Shown: positions 55,853 through 63,958, counted from the stretch's first letter. The stretch: 64,000 nucleotides of DNA from Cronobacter malonaticus LMG 23826 (GCF_001277215.2 NZ_CP013940.1:1426001-1490000), one strand, 5' to 3'. The notes: generated by a model from the sequence alone, not told the origin. Program-made: numbers and translations.

Positions 55853-56335
55853 ATGATGCATATCACATTTGACGATATTGTTCAGGCAAGACAAGATGTT
55901 GAGGATAAACTTAATAACCTGACACAAATTATGCGTAAAGAAGCGGGTGAGTTTCTCACGCAATACAGGAATTCCTTATCTACAGGCAGAGAGGTTTGGT
56001 CTGATGGTAATAGGACTTATCCATTTGCAAGAATAACTAACTGTAATGAACAGGGCCTTTCTCGACTTCAGCCTGTAAATGAGTTAGTTCTTGATGCAAG
56101 GAATTCTGTATCCTTTGTACTTGAAACCGTAGTTGACATTAATACTAACGGTGGCTCTTGGGAAAGTATTGATATTCGAATGTATCAGCAAGGGCGCAGC
56201 ATCATTATTGAAATACATCCAGGTAATCGCTGCGTGGAAATTCCTTTTAATAGCGGTGATAATAGCTATTTCGAAGCGTGTAAGGCTGTTAAAGAAACCG
56301 TGGTTGAAAAGATTAGGTCCAGACTATCTAATTAA
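55853..56335 (+). CDS. Uncharacterised AT-rich phage cargo protein
   Basis: A 160-residue soluble protein I do not recognise. Helical N-terminus (FDDIVQARQDVEDKLNNLTQIM), beta-rich middle (LVLDARNSVSFVLETVVDI, RMYQQGRSIIIEIHP) and a C-terminal helix. Its GC is well below the phage genes around it. It lies between the tR'-like terminator and the lysis genes, with its own terminator after it, which is the layout of a moron (independently expressed cargo). Two ATG codons, at 55853 and 55856, are possible starts. Confidence 0.7.
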   Translation: MMHITFDDIVQARQDVEDKLNNLTQIMRKEAGEFLTQYRNSLSTGREVWSDGNRTYPFARITNCNEQGLSRLQPVNELVLDARNSVSFVLETVVDINTNGGSWESIDIRMYQQGRSIIIEIHPGNRCVEIPFNSGDNSYFEACKAVKETVVEKIRSRLSN

Positions 56336-56354
56336 AGTAACTAATTTTTAAATA

Positions 56355-56377
56355 GGCCGCCGAGAGGTGGCCTTTTT
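56355..56377 (+). terminator. Terminator after the 55853 gene
   Basis: GGCCGCC, loop GAGA, GGTGGCC (one G-T pair) and TTTTT. Confidence 0.85.
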
Positions 56378-56495
56378 GTTATTCAATGTATCCAATATAA
56401 AAATCATCATCAAATATATCCGCGTAACCTTATATTAATTACCGTTCACATTTCCCCTCGCTCAGAGAGGATGCACAGCATATAGAGGGGGCTAA

Positions 56496-56876
56496 ATGTC
56501 CGATCCGGTTTCGGGAACTGTCGCGACAGGGGCTGCGCTTACTGGTGCAAGCATCTACGGACTGCTGACCGGCACAGATTACGGTGTAATTTTTGGCGCG
56601 TTTGCCGGTGCGGTCTTTTATGTTGCCACCGCGGCAGACCTAACGCTGATCAGACGCGCGGCCTATTTCGTTGTTTCGTATATCGCTGGCGTTTACGGTG
56701 CCGGACTGGTGGGCTCCAAACTTGCCAGCTGGACGGAATACAGCGACAAGCCGCTTGATGCACTGGGGGCCGTTATCCTCTCTGCGCTGACGATTAAAAT
56801 CCTGACGTTCGCCAGCCAGCAAGACCCCGCGCAGTGGTTCCAGCGATGGAGAGGGGGAGCCAATGGTAATAAGTGA
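56496..56876 (+). CDS. Phage holin-like membrane protein 1
   Basis: A 126-residue protein with three or four hydrophobic segments (about 12-28, 30-48, 54-75, 88-106) and a basic C-terminal tail ([12 protein letters not shown]). First gene of the lysis cassette; its 3' end overlaps the next gene by 14 bases. It should form the membrane lesion that releases the endolysin. Confidence 0.8.
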   Translation: MSDPVSGTVATGAALTGASIYGLLTGTDYGVIFGAFAGAVFYVATAADLTLIRRAAYFVVSYIAGVYGAGLVGSKLASWTEYSDKPLDALGAVILSALTIKILTFASQQDPAQWFQRWRGGANGNK

Positions 56877-57135
56877 TCCTCTGGTGCTGACCAACGTGGC
56901 GACGTGCTCGGCCATTGTGCTGAGGCTGATGCTGTTCCGTAAGCCCGGTGCCCGCCATCGCTGGTGGGCGTCGTGGCTGGCATACCTGATTATTCTGGCG
57001 TATGCCTCGGTGCCGTTTCGCTACGCCTTCGACTTTTACGTCCACACACACTGGGCGTCGGTCATCATCAACTTAATCATCTGCGCCGCCGTGTTCCGTG
57101 CCCGGGGCAACGTAGCGCGTCTGTTCAGGTACTGA
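56863..57135 (+). CDS. Phage holin-like membrane protein 2 (3TM type)
   Basis: A 90-residue protein with three helices (about 8-24, 36-55, 64-82) and basic loops ([20 protein letters not shown]). It resembles the putative 3TM holin family. Two consecutive small membrane proteins suggest a holin/antiholin pair. Confidence 0.75.
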   Translation: MVISDPLVLTNVATCSAIVLRLMLFRKPGARHRWWASWLAYLIILAYASVPFRYAFDFYVHTHWASVIINLIICAAVFRARGNVARLFRY

Positions 57136-57142
57136 GGCCCGA

Positions 57143-57766
57143 ATGAACCAACAACAATTTCAGCAGGCGGCTGGTTTAAGCGCCAGCTTAACTGTGCGCT
57201 GGTTTCCGCACATTGACGCGGCGATGTGCGAGTACGGCATCACTGCGCCGGTCGCTCAGGCAATGTTCATTGCGCAGGTCGGCCATGAAAGCACTGGCTT
57301 TACCAGGCTGGTGGAGAGCTTCAACTACAGCATCGCAGGGTTGAACGGTTTTGTCCGGGCTGGCCGGCTAACTCAGGATCAGGCCAACATGTTGGGCCGC
57401 CGCACGTATGAAAAGGTGCTCCCCCTTGAGCGTCAGCGCGCGATTGCCAATCTGGTTTACAGCAAGCGCCTCGGTAATAACGCCCCGGGTGATGGCTGGA
57501 AATATCGCGGACGCGGGCTCATCCAGATCACCGGGCTCGAAAATTACCACAACTGCGGCGCCGCGCTGAAACTCGACCTTGTGAGCTCGCCGGAACTGCT
57601 TTCCGAAGACGCCACCGCAGCGCGCTCTGCAGCATGGTTCTATACCAGCAAAGGCTGCCTCAAATATCCGGGCGATGTGCTGCGCGTCACGCAGATTATT
57701 AACGGCGGGCAGAACGGGCTGGAAGACAGACAGGCCCGCTATGCGGCAGCGCGCCGGGTGCTCTGA
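57143..57766 (+). CDS. GH19 chitinase-like endolysin
   Basis: A 207-residue glycoside hydrolase family 19 enzyme: [15 protein letters not shown] with catalytic Glu, [15 protein letters not shown], and [15 protein letters not shown]. It cleaves murein glycan. No signal peptide, so it depends on the holin. Ends overlapping the Rz start. Confidence 0.92.
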   Translation: MNQQQFQQAAGLSASLTVRWFPHIDAAMCEYGITAPVAQAMFIAQVGHESTGFTRLVESFNYSIAGLNGFVRAGRLTQDQANMLGRRTYEKVLPLERQRAIANLVYSKRLGNNAPGDGWKYRGRGLIQITGLENYHNCGAALKLDLVSSPELLSEDATAARSAAWFYTSKGCLKYPGDVLRVTQIINGGQNGLEDRQARYAAARRVL

Positions 57767-58230
57767 TGGCTGCGCTATGGGGCTTTGTTCGGACATGGTG
57801 GAAGCCGCTACTCTTCCTAGCAGCTGTTGGATTCGCGCTTTATTACCGGGCCTCGCTCACAAAAGCAGAGGCATCTTTAACCAAAGTTAATCGTGAATTA
57901 AAACTGGCTAAAGATGACATTGAGGATATGCAGCGCCGTCAGCGCGACGTAGCGGCTCTTGATGCGAAATATACGAAGGACTTAGCGGATGCTCAGAAAA
58001 ATATTGCTCAGCTTGAGCGCGATGTGGCTGCTGGCCGTAAGCGGTTGCAGCTTAACGCCACCTGCCCCGCGAACGGAGCGTCCGGCACCACCCGCATGGA
58101 TGATGGCACCGGCCCCCGACTTAATTACGCCGCTGAACGGGATTATTTCATACTCAGACGTAGAATAAATAGCGTTACTCGCCAATTGGTTGGTCTCCAG
58201 GAATATGTTCGCGAGCAGTGTCTAAAATAA
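57766..58230 (+). CDS. Rz: Inner-membrane spanin Rz
   Basis: A 154-residue protein: N-terminal anchor (about 10-28) then a long periplasmic coiled coil (about 33-100) and a C-terminal segment that meets Rz1. It starts on the last base of the endolysin stop (TGATG). Confidence 0.88.
   Translation: MAALWGFVRTWWKPLLFLAAVGFALYYRASLTKAEASLTKVNRELKLAKDDIEDMQRRQRDVAALDAKYTKDLADAQKNIAQLERDVAAGRKRLQLNATCPANGASGTTRMDDGTGPRLNYAAERDYFILRRRINSVTRQLVGLQEYVREQCLK
57989..58168 (+). CDS. Rz1: Outer-membrane spanin lipoprotein Rz1, embedded in Rz
   Basis: A 59-residue lipoprotein in another frame entirely inside Rz. Signal MLRKILLSLSAMWLLAVSGC with the lipobox AVSGC (Cys20), followed by a Pro-rich mature part (TPPAPRTERPAPPA), as in lambda Rz1. 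With Rz it fuses inner and outer membranes at the last lysis step. Confidence 0.93.
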   Translation: MLRKILLSLSAMWLLAVSGCSLTPPAPRTERPAPPAWMMAPAPDLITPLNGIISYSDVE

Positions 58231-58429
58231 TCAATGCAGTATGCCCTTAAACAAGGAAGGGCTAGATAAACAGGCATCCTTAGTTTCAATGCTGTAAAAT
58301 AAGCAGCTCTTATAATGCTACCGTTACTCATTTCTTTTCTAAATAATAATATGTTTTATCTAATTTAAAACTAAATTTAAGATTTAAAAAATCAGGGCCC
58401 GCTTCGGGAAGAAGTTAGGGCCTTTTTTA

Positions 58430-59020
58430 TTAAAAATTAAATCTGCTTTTGTATATAATCCCTTTGTCAAATCGCGTTCCAACATATTTTCTTAAGTTGG
58501 CTTTAGGTGATGTGACAGAGGATGAGTCTAGTTTATAATCATTATCCGAAACATGTATGATCATACCATCGTAACGAGGTTCAAATGTTGAATCATTATT
58601 TATCTCTTTAATTTTCTTTATTAATAAGTCGCTAAGCTCTTCAGTGGTGAGTTTTTTGGCCTCGTCATGAATGTCGGTAAGAATACTTATTATTTTGCTT
58701 TTAGGGGAGAGTGACCGATAAGCCTTCTTGGCATCATCTATATCTTTTTGAAGCTCAGAAGCTTTTTCTTTATAACTCTCAATTTCAATATCTTTTTCAT
58801 TCGACTTGCAGACGACTCGATAAGTAGTAAACCAGCCGCTAAAAAACGCTCCTACAAGATAGGTGATTACAGTTATACGGTCGCCATAACTTGTTACTGC
58901 TTCAGGGTAAAGATGTTTAATAAATATTAGCGCTCCAGTAGGCACTCCGACTGCAAGTGTGGATGCTGCCCAGCCTACAATAAAGATGTAAAGATCACTT
59001 TTCTTTTTTTGTGTTTTCAT
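58430..59020 (-). CDS. Uncharacterised two-helix membrane protein with coiled coil (phage cargo)
   Basis: A 196-residue protein. Two membrane segments (about 10-32 and 46-66), a charged coiled-coil (SNEKDIEIESYKEKASEL region, about 72-100), and a soluble C-terminal part (about 105-196). It runs against the late operon, is AT-rich, and its ATG overlaps the stop of the preceding gene (ATGA), so both are translationally coupled. This is the layout of a lysogenic-conversion or defence/exclusion pair. I do not recognise either family. Confidence 0.75.
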   Translation of the reverse strand: MKTQKKKSDLYIFIVGWAASTLAVGVPTGALIFIKHLYPEAVTSYGDRITVITYLVGAFFSGWFTTYRVVCKSNEKDIEIESYKEKASELQKDIDDAKKAYRSLSPKSKIISILTDIHDEAKKLTTEELSDLLIKKIKEINNDSTFEPRYDGMIIHVSDNDYKLDSSSVTSPKANLRKYVGTRFDKGIIYKSRFNF

Positions 59021-59454
59021 CAGTCTTTCTCTTTATCGACGGCTGGTAATATATCTACAGCTGACTTGACTAAGTCGAGGGCAATATTAACTCTGAGTTC
59101 AACTATGTCATTATTTGAGACATCACTAATAGTGATTACTTCCTCACGAGTGAATATGAACTGATTTTTTTCTTCATTAGAAACTATACATTTTGTTCCA
59201 ACTGCATAGATGTTGAATTTATTAATGAGGTCAAATATTGGCGTGTTGAATTTATAGTCGGGCAATGCAATTGGATTAGAAACATTTATTACAATATATT
59301 CATCGCTGAGAGGTTTAAGCATCATAAAGAAAAGTTCTTCATCATGTTCAAAGCGAAACATTAAAGCACCCTCATCAAGCTCTCTTTCCTCGGTCACTTT
59401 AATGAAATTGATTTTTTTTATGGTTTCGCTCAATGTCTTTAAATATTTATTCAC
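59020..59454 (-). CDS. Uncharacterised soluble protein coupled to the membrane protein (phage cargo)
   Basis: A 144-residue acidic protein (YLKTLSETIKKINFIKVTEE; MFRFEHDEELFFMMLKP; FNIYAVGTKCIVSNEE). Alternating strands between two helices give the look of a small alpha/beta chaperone-like domain, but this is a guess. First gene of the minus-strand pair; a TATAAA-type -10 element lies in the AT-rich leader at 59460-59560. Likely constitutively expressed from the prophage. Confidence 0.72.
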   Translation of the reverse strand: MNKYLKTLSETIKKINFIKVTEERELDEGALMFRFEHDEELFFMMLKPLSDEYIVINVSNPIALPDYKFNTPIFDLINKFNIYAVGTKCIVSNEEKNQFIFTREEVITISDVSNNDIVELRVNIALDLVKSAVDILPAVDKEKD

Positions 59455-59616
59455 TTTTATCTCTCTATATTTTCATTTCTGTTAGTAAAATTTACTGTCA
59501 GAAATTCTATAAAATTTAACCAAATGAGTATAGTTAAATCTTTGCCAATCCAATTGGGCGTTTTTTAATCGCAAACCAGTTGTTATTTATTCGCTTGTAA
59601 ATTATAGGTGTTATGC

Positions 59617-59970
59617 ATGCCATACGCTATCCCTCGTGCCTGCCGCAAATGCGGATGTCCTGACACCACCATTGACCGTTCGGGCTACTGCGAGGCGCAT
59701 CGTAATGAAGGCTGGCAGCAGCATCAGCGAGGAATGAGCCGCCACCAGCGTGGTTACGGCAGCAAATGGGATATCATCCGCGCCCGCATCCTTAAACGTG
59801 ACAGGCACATCTGTCAGGAATGTCTGCGCAATGGCAGGCCGCGCCCGGCTGAAACCGTCGACCATATCATCCCGAAAGCTCATGGCGGCACGGACAACGA
59901 CAGCAACCTTCAGGCGCTGTGCTGGCCATGCCATAAACGTAAAACCGGCAGAGAAAATACCAAAAATTGA
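59617..59970 (+). CDS. HNH endonuclease (terminase-associated type)
   Basis: A 117-residue nuclease: zinc pairs CRKCGC and CQEC...CWPC, and the HNH core VDHIIPKAHGGTDNDSNLQALC. In HK97-like phages it lies just before the terminase genes and helps DNA packaging; those genes are missing here. ATG 59617 with AGGTG upstream is chosen over a GTG nine bases earlier. Confidence 0.88.
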   Translation: MPYAIPRACRKCGCPDTTIDRSGYCEAHRNEGWQQHQRGMSRHQRGYGSKWDIIRARILKRDRHICQECLRNGRPRPAETVDHIIPKAHGGTDNDSNLQALCWPCHKRKTGRENTKN

Positions 59971-60033
59971 TAGTTTTCTTTTGTTAGCAATTGAACAACG
60001 ATTCTCGTTCATTTGTTAAAACAGGAGAAAAGT

Positions 60034-60453
60034 ATGTCTTTCCAAAAAGGCGAAGCCTCAGCCTTTATGACTCGTATGGTTAACAATACGGCCAGTTATG
60101 TAACATTAATTGCTGCCATGACATTTATTGTCATTATGGCCGATAAGAAAGGCTATCCCGGAGTGGGAGTGCCCATGGCCATTATTTACGGGCTATGTGC
60201 AATAGCTCTTCTTGCATATTGGATTAAAAATGTCATGGATGAATGCAGAAAATTTAGAGTTGATAAGGAAGGGTTTTGGGCTGGTTTACATGTATCCATC
60301 ATTGGTTTAGTTACCGTATTAGGTTGTTCTGGCGCAGTCATCGTCACCATCTATACGCTTACGCGGAAGAGCCCGGCCAGAAAAAGGCTGATTCCGAAAA
60401 AGACCCCGATCCGAAAGGAAAGGGCAAGGCCAAATAAGGGGCGCAAATGCTGA
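60034..60453 (+). CDS. Small membrane protein fused at its 3' end to a capsid-gene remnant
   Basis: A 139-residue frame. Residues 1-105 have three hydrophobic segments (about 22-40, 48-65, 85-107) and resemble no family I know. The last ~30 residues (RKSPARKRLIPKKTPIRKER) are basic and come from reading capsid DNA out of frame, so the natural C-terminus was lost in a deletion. ATG 60034 has AGGAG upstream. Confidence 0.6.
   Translation: MSFQKGEASAFMTRMVNNTASYVTLIAAMTFIVIMADKKGYPGVGVPMAIIYGLCAIALLAYWIKNVMDECRKFRVDKEGFWAGLHVSIIGLVTVLGCSGAVIVTIYTLTRKSPARKRLIPKKTPIRKERARPNKGRKC
60354..60437 (+). pseudogene. 3' end of a major capsid protein gene
   Basis: In a frame different from the overlapping membrane ORF, 27 codons read AEEPGQKKADSEKDPDPKGK and end in Lys-Gly-Lys-Ala-Lys before TAA, an acidic/basic tail typical of the end of HK97-like capsid proteins, just before a gp6-like connector gene. 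Everything from terminase to capsid codons upstream is deleted. Confidence 0.6.
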
Positions 60454-60773
60454 CCAAAGAGCAGGTTAAGCATCACTGCAATATCGAGCCGGATTTTACG
60501 GAGGACGACAACTGGATCGAAAACAGCATAAAGGCGGCTTCGCGGTATGTGGAAACGTGGACCCGCCGCCGGCTTTATGATTCATCTGAAGATCCGGGCT
60601 ACCTTTCCGACCCTGACCACCTGCTTTACAGCGATGATATTGAAATGGCGATGCTGATGCTTATCGGGCACTGGTACGCGAACCGTGAAGCGGTCAACGT
60701 GGGTAACGTCACCTCTGCGCTGGCCCTCTCCACCAAAGCACTTCTTCAACCTTACCGGGTGTATGGCGTATGA
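60447..60773 (+). CDS. Head-tail connector protein (HK97 gp6-like)
   Basis: A 108-residue helical protein: MLTKEQVKHHCNIEPDFTED, WIENSIKAASRYVETWTRR, and MLMLIGHWYANREAV fit the gp6-like connector family, which forms a ring under the portal. It seems intact although the portal gene is absent. Confidence 0.88.
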   Translation: MLTKEQVKHHCNIEPDFTEDDNWIENSIKAASRYVETWTRRRLYDSSEDPGYLSDPDHLLYSDDIEMAMLMLIGHWYANREAVNVGNVTSALALSTKALLQPYRVYGV

Positions 60774-60850
60774 AAGCAGGAAGACTACGGCACAGGGTAA
60801 GCCTGCAAAAACCAGCTACCGGGCGGCTATCGTCCGGGCACCCGCCATGA
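60770..60850 (+). pseudogene. N-terminal remnant of a head-tail adaptor gene
   Basis: From ATG 60770 (overlapping the connector stop), MKAGRLRHRVSLQKP is the start of SPP1 gp16/HK97 gp7-like adaptors (about 105 residues). After residue ~17 it runs into unrelated sequence and stops at 60850. Confidence 0.75.
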
Positions 60851-60914
60851 AGAGGCCACGCAAGTGGCTTTGCAGCGGATGAATCAGGCGATCGATGAGG
60901 TGCTGGCGAAGTGA
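60825..60914 (+). pseudogene. C-terminal remnant of a HK97 gp10-like tail protein
   Basis: A frame without a start reads GYRPGTRHEEATQVALQ, then MNQAIDEVLAK and TGA. GTRHEEAT is the usual end of gp10-like tail-completion proteins. It joins directly to the adaptor remnant, marking a second deletion. Confidence 0.72.
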
Positions 60915-61240
60915 CGGAGGCTGATATCTACGCGCGACTCAGTACACTGGCAGGCGGCAATGTTTTCCCGTACGTCGCTCCCCAGGGCACAGCAGCCCCG
61001 TGGGTGGTTTTTCTTCTGCCCTCGTCTGCCAGCGAGGATGTTTTATGCGGACCGGCAGAAATCGCCTGCACGGTTCAGGTAGATGCCTGGGCCAGCTCGA
61101 TTGACGACGCCCGCGCGCTGCGCGAGCAGGTTAAATCAGCTCTCTCTGATCTGCATCCTGTTGGTCTGAACGAGATTAACGCATACGAGCCTGATACTGC
61201 GCTGTACCGCGCCACGCTGGAAGTTCAGATCTGGCAATAA
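60911..61240 (+). CDS. DUF3168 tail-completion protein
   Basis: A 109-residue protein from GTG 60911, overlapping the gp10 remnant stop. EADIYARLSTLAGGNVFPYV and CTVQVDAWASSIDDARALREQV fit DUF3168 (lambda gpU/HK97 gp11-like place). Confidence 0.85.
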   Translation: MTEADIYARLSTLAGGNVFPYVAPQGTAAPWVVFLLPSSASEDVLCGPAEIACTVQVDAWASSIDDARALREQVKSALSDLHPVGLNEINAYEPDTALYRATLEVQIWQ

Positions 61241-61286
61241 TCCACTCTGCCGCCTCCGGGCGGCTTTTTTATATCCGGAGCTCTCT

Positions 61287-61742
61287 ATGTCCTCAAAATA
61301 CGAAAAAACGCAGGGAACGAAAATTAACGTTTCCGCCGATCCGGCAACGGTGCCTAATCCCACCGGTGCGACCTGGCAGTCCATTAACTGTTCGACCAAA
61401 GAACTCAGCTATACCGGCGGGCAAAAATCGGATATCGACACCACCACCCTTTGCTCCACCGAGCAGGAGATGACGAACGGCCTGGCTGCGCCCGGGGAGA
61501 TGACGGTTTCCGGTAACTGGTCAGCAGATGAAGAAGGTCAGAACACGCTTCGCGCCGCCTACGATACCGATGCACTGCATGCGTTTCAGGTGATTTTCCC
61601 CTCCGGTAATGGTTATGCGTTCCTGGCAGAAGTACGCCAGAACAGCTGGAGCTTGGGCACGGCCGGGGTGGTGACGGCGTCGTTTACGCTGCGCATCAAA
61701 GGAAAACCCGTCCCGATCGTACCGGCCCCGGCAGCAGGTTAA
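61287..61742 (+). CDS. Major tail tube protein
   Basis: A 151-residue protein: KINVSADPATVPNPTGATWQ, ELSYTGGQKSDIDTTTLCS, EMTVSGNWSADEEGQ, and TASFTLRIKGKPV are typical of the lambda-type tail tube family. It appears intact. Confidence 0.88.
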   Translation: MSSKYEKTQGTKINVSADPATVPNPTGATWQSINCSTKELSYTGGQKSDIDTTTLCSTEQEMTNGLAAPGEMTVSGNWSADEEGQNTLRAAYDTDALHAFQVIFPSGNGYAFLAEVRQNSWSLGTAGVVTASFTLRIKGKPVPIVPAPAAG

Positions 61743-61790
61743 TCACAGCGGCGATAGCCGCTTTTTTAATGCTAAAACGAGAGTTATGAA

Positions 61791-62186
61791 ATGGAAAAGC
61801 AGGTTTCACAGAGTTCACTTCGCGCGCTTGCGCTGGCACCGATGGCGGGCTTCCGTACAAAAGTCGTGACGGTACCTGAATGGGAAAACGCCACGGTAAA
61901 ACTGCGTGAGCCTTCCGCTCAGGCCTGGCTGGAATGGCAGCAGGTGCTTAACCCTAAGCAGACAGATGGCGAAACGGATGAATTGACGGCTGCAGAGCGC
62001 GCGCTGCGTAACAAGAGCGCTGACGTCGTGTTGTTTATTGATGTACTTCTTGAAGAAGATGGCACGCAGGTCTTTTCTGAAGAAGACAAGCCGCAGGTGG
62101 AGCTGTTTTATGGCCCGGTGCACGCCCGTCTTCTTAAGCAGGCGCTCGATCTGACCACCTCGGCCTCCGAAGTGGAAAAGCCGTAA
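61791..62186 (+). CDS. Tail assembly chaperone (lambda gpG-like)
   Basis: A 131-residue protein: FRTKVVTVPEWENATVKLRE, AWLEWQQVLNP, RNKSADVVLFIDVLLEEDG. In relatives a -1 slip near the end yields gpGT. The in-frame sequence G-GAA-AAG at 62174-62180, with an open -1 frame beyond, is the probable slippery site. Confidence 0.85.
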   Translation: MEKQVSQSSLRALALAPMAGFRTKVVTVPEWENATVKLREPSAQAWLEWQQVLNPKQTDGETDELTAAERALRNKSADVVLFIDVLLEEDGTQVFSEEDKPQVELFYGPVHARLLKQALDLTTSASEVEKP

Positions 62187-62341
62187 GCCAGCCCGGCACC
62201 TTCTTCCTGATGACGCTGGCGCTGCGTCTGGGCCGTACGCTTCACGAACTGAAGCAGACAATGACGGCGAGCGAGTTGCGTATACCGGCTTTACTCGTGG
62301 AACATATCTGGTGTTTGGTAAATGGAGCGCCGATGGTGTGA
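62180..62341 (+). pseudogene. Remnant of the gpT extension of the tail chaperone
   Basis: The -1 frame after the slippery site reads AVSQPGTFFLMTLALRLG, RTLHELKQTMTASELR, which is the start of gpT-like extensions. Past about 62281 it enters unrelated DNA and ends at TGA 62341. The third deletion begins here. Confidence 0.7.
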
Positions 62342-62781
62342 CGGTTGAATATGATGGCACCAGAGTGATCGCCACACAGGAGCGTAACGGCGCAAATGTG
62401 AACGCTACAGTCACCATGGACATCGTGATATTTGCGACGGGTGTGGCCCCAGTTGCAGGTCCCGGCCTTAATTTCTTTAATGCGGCGGGTCAGTGCACAT
62501 TCTCTACAACGCGCCGCCCTTTTTTATACAGCAATGCGTATTGCCGGGCGTCTAAAACCTCAACGGATATCGGCAACCGGTTCATTATGCTTGGACGTTA
62601 TGGCGCTACGTCTGATATTCAGGGCGGCTGGTGTTACGCGAAATATTGCGGGATTGTCAGAAGCGGAAATTCGGTGCGAATTGGCCGCGGTTACGTGGCA
62701 ACTTTCTGGACCAGTGACTATCCGGTTACGTTCGATATTGTCAGCTCTACCAATATTTTACTGCTTGAAAGCATGTATTAA
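62278..62781 (+). pseudogene. C-terminal part of a phage tail-tip-associated protein
   Basis: An open frame from the deletion junction: AYTGFTRGTYLVFGKWSADG, VTVEYDGTRVIATQERNG, then CYAKYCGIVRSGNSVRIGRG and ending LLLESMY. I think it belongs to the DUF6453-type proteins encoded near gpJ in enterobacterial phages. The N-terminal part is gone; translation could restart at GTG 62311. Confidence 0.6.
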
Positions 62782-62821
62782 GCATCACCGCGTCGGCCAT
62801 TTATACTGTCAGGAGAATACC

Positions 62822-63958
62822 ATGTCGGCAGGCAATCTTACGCTCACAAATAAATCAGCAGTGGTTACTGGAACTGGTACAACATTCACGACTGAATTAA
62901 AAGTTGGTGATTTTATTGTTTTTAATGTGGGTGGGGCGCCATACACAATTCCAGTTAAATCAATTACCAGCAACACGCAGTTAATTCTTATCAGTAATTA
63001 TACAGGCCCAACACAAAGTGGTGTTGCATGGTTTTCTGTGCCGCAGGAAGCGCAGAGCCTGATTTCCTCGGCGCTTGCCACTCAGTCAGCAGAAGCGTTG
63101 CGCGGGCTTAATTATGACAAGATGAACTGGCAGCAGGTATTCAGTTCGAATGACAATATAACTGTCACTCTTCCTGATGGATCTACATTCACAGGTCCGG
63201 CATGGCTTAAGTTGGTGAGCATGCTAAATAATGGGCTAGCAAAGGACAAAAACCTATCAGACCTGCCAGACAAATCTGCAGCGCTGATCAATCTTGGTTT
63301 AGGGGACGGAAAGGGACGATTGATTGGACTGAAAGTCATTACGGCTTCTGGAATTTACTCCCCCACACCAGGAACGTCATTTATATATGCTGAGCTGGTA
63401 GGCGGTGGTGGAGGTGGGGGCGGTGCAACAACTACCACATCCGGGCAGTATTCTCCTGCAGGCGGAGGTGGTGGAGGTGGTTACACGGCAAAATTAATCC
63501 GATCCGGATTTTCTGGCCTGCAAATAAATATTGGCGCGGGCGGGCTCGGCGCTACTGGAGGATCAGCTTCGGGGGATCCAGGTGGTCCTACAACTTTTGC
63601 AGGAATGACAGCGCCTGGGGGCGGTGGTGGACAGCCAGGAGGGACCACAACCAGCAATAATACCGGCGGTGGAGGTGGGGGCGGTGGTGCGCTTGGTTCA
63701 GGTGGGGATATTAACAAGTCCGGTCAGCCTGGCGAAGGAGGCGTTTCATACTCTGCATCATCATTTGCCGGTTCCGGTGGTGGTAATGCTAAGTTTCCTT
63801 TCGGTGGCGGCGCAAGACGTGCCTCGAACAACCCTAGGATCGCCCCGACAGAACCTGGTTGCGGTGGAGGTGGTGGGAATAATAATGCGAACCAGACAGC
63901 AACCAGAACTGGCGCTTCAGGATCTGCTGGAGTGGCAATAATTTGGGAGTATGCGTAA
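62822..63958 (+). CDS. Tail fibre protein with polyglycine-rich receptor-binding region
   Basis: A 378-residue protein from ATG 62822 with AGGAGA upstream. N-terminal ~75 residues (SAGNLTLTNKSAVVTGTGT, FTTELKVGDFIVFNVGG) form a fibre-attachment domain. Residues about 110-165 contain FTGPAWLKLVSMLN and NLSDLPDKSAALINLGLG, a classical fibre repeat. From about 190 onward there are many Gly runs (GGGGGGGG, PAGGGGGGGY, GGGGGQPGG, GCGGGGG), as in adhesins with polyglycine-II helices (S16 gp38 group). It would define host range. Confidence 0.82.
   Translation: MSAGNLTLTNKSAVVTGTGTTFTTELKVGDFIVFNVGGAPYTIPVKSITSNTQLILISNYTGPTQSGVAWFSVPQEAQSLISSALATQSAEALRGLNYDKMNWQQVFSSNDNITVTLPDGSTFTGPAWLKLVSMLNNGLAKDKNLSDLPDKSAALINLGLGDGKGRLIGLKVITASGIYSPTPGTSFIYAELVGGGGGGGGATTTTSGQYSPAGGGGGGGYTAKLIRSGFSGLQINIGAGGLGATGGSASGDPGGPTTFAGMTAPGGGGGQPGGTTTSNNTGGGGGGGGALGSGGDINKSGQPGEGGVSYSASSFAGSGGGNAKFPFGGGARRASNNPRIAPTEPGCGGGGGNNNANQTATRTGASGSAGVAIIWEYA

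Noticed and set aside
62432..62821. N-terminal extension of the tail fibre frame
   Set aside because: The frame is open by chance over the upstream gene; ATG 62822 has an AGGAGA site and starts a recognisable fibre N-terminus.
63400..63900. GGT/GGA-rich repeats as a possible CRISPR or non-coding repeat
   Set aside because: Repeat spacing is irregular and in frame; they encode the Gly runs of the tail fibre.
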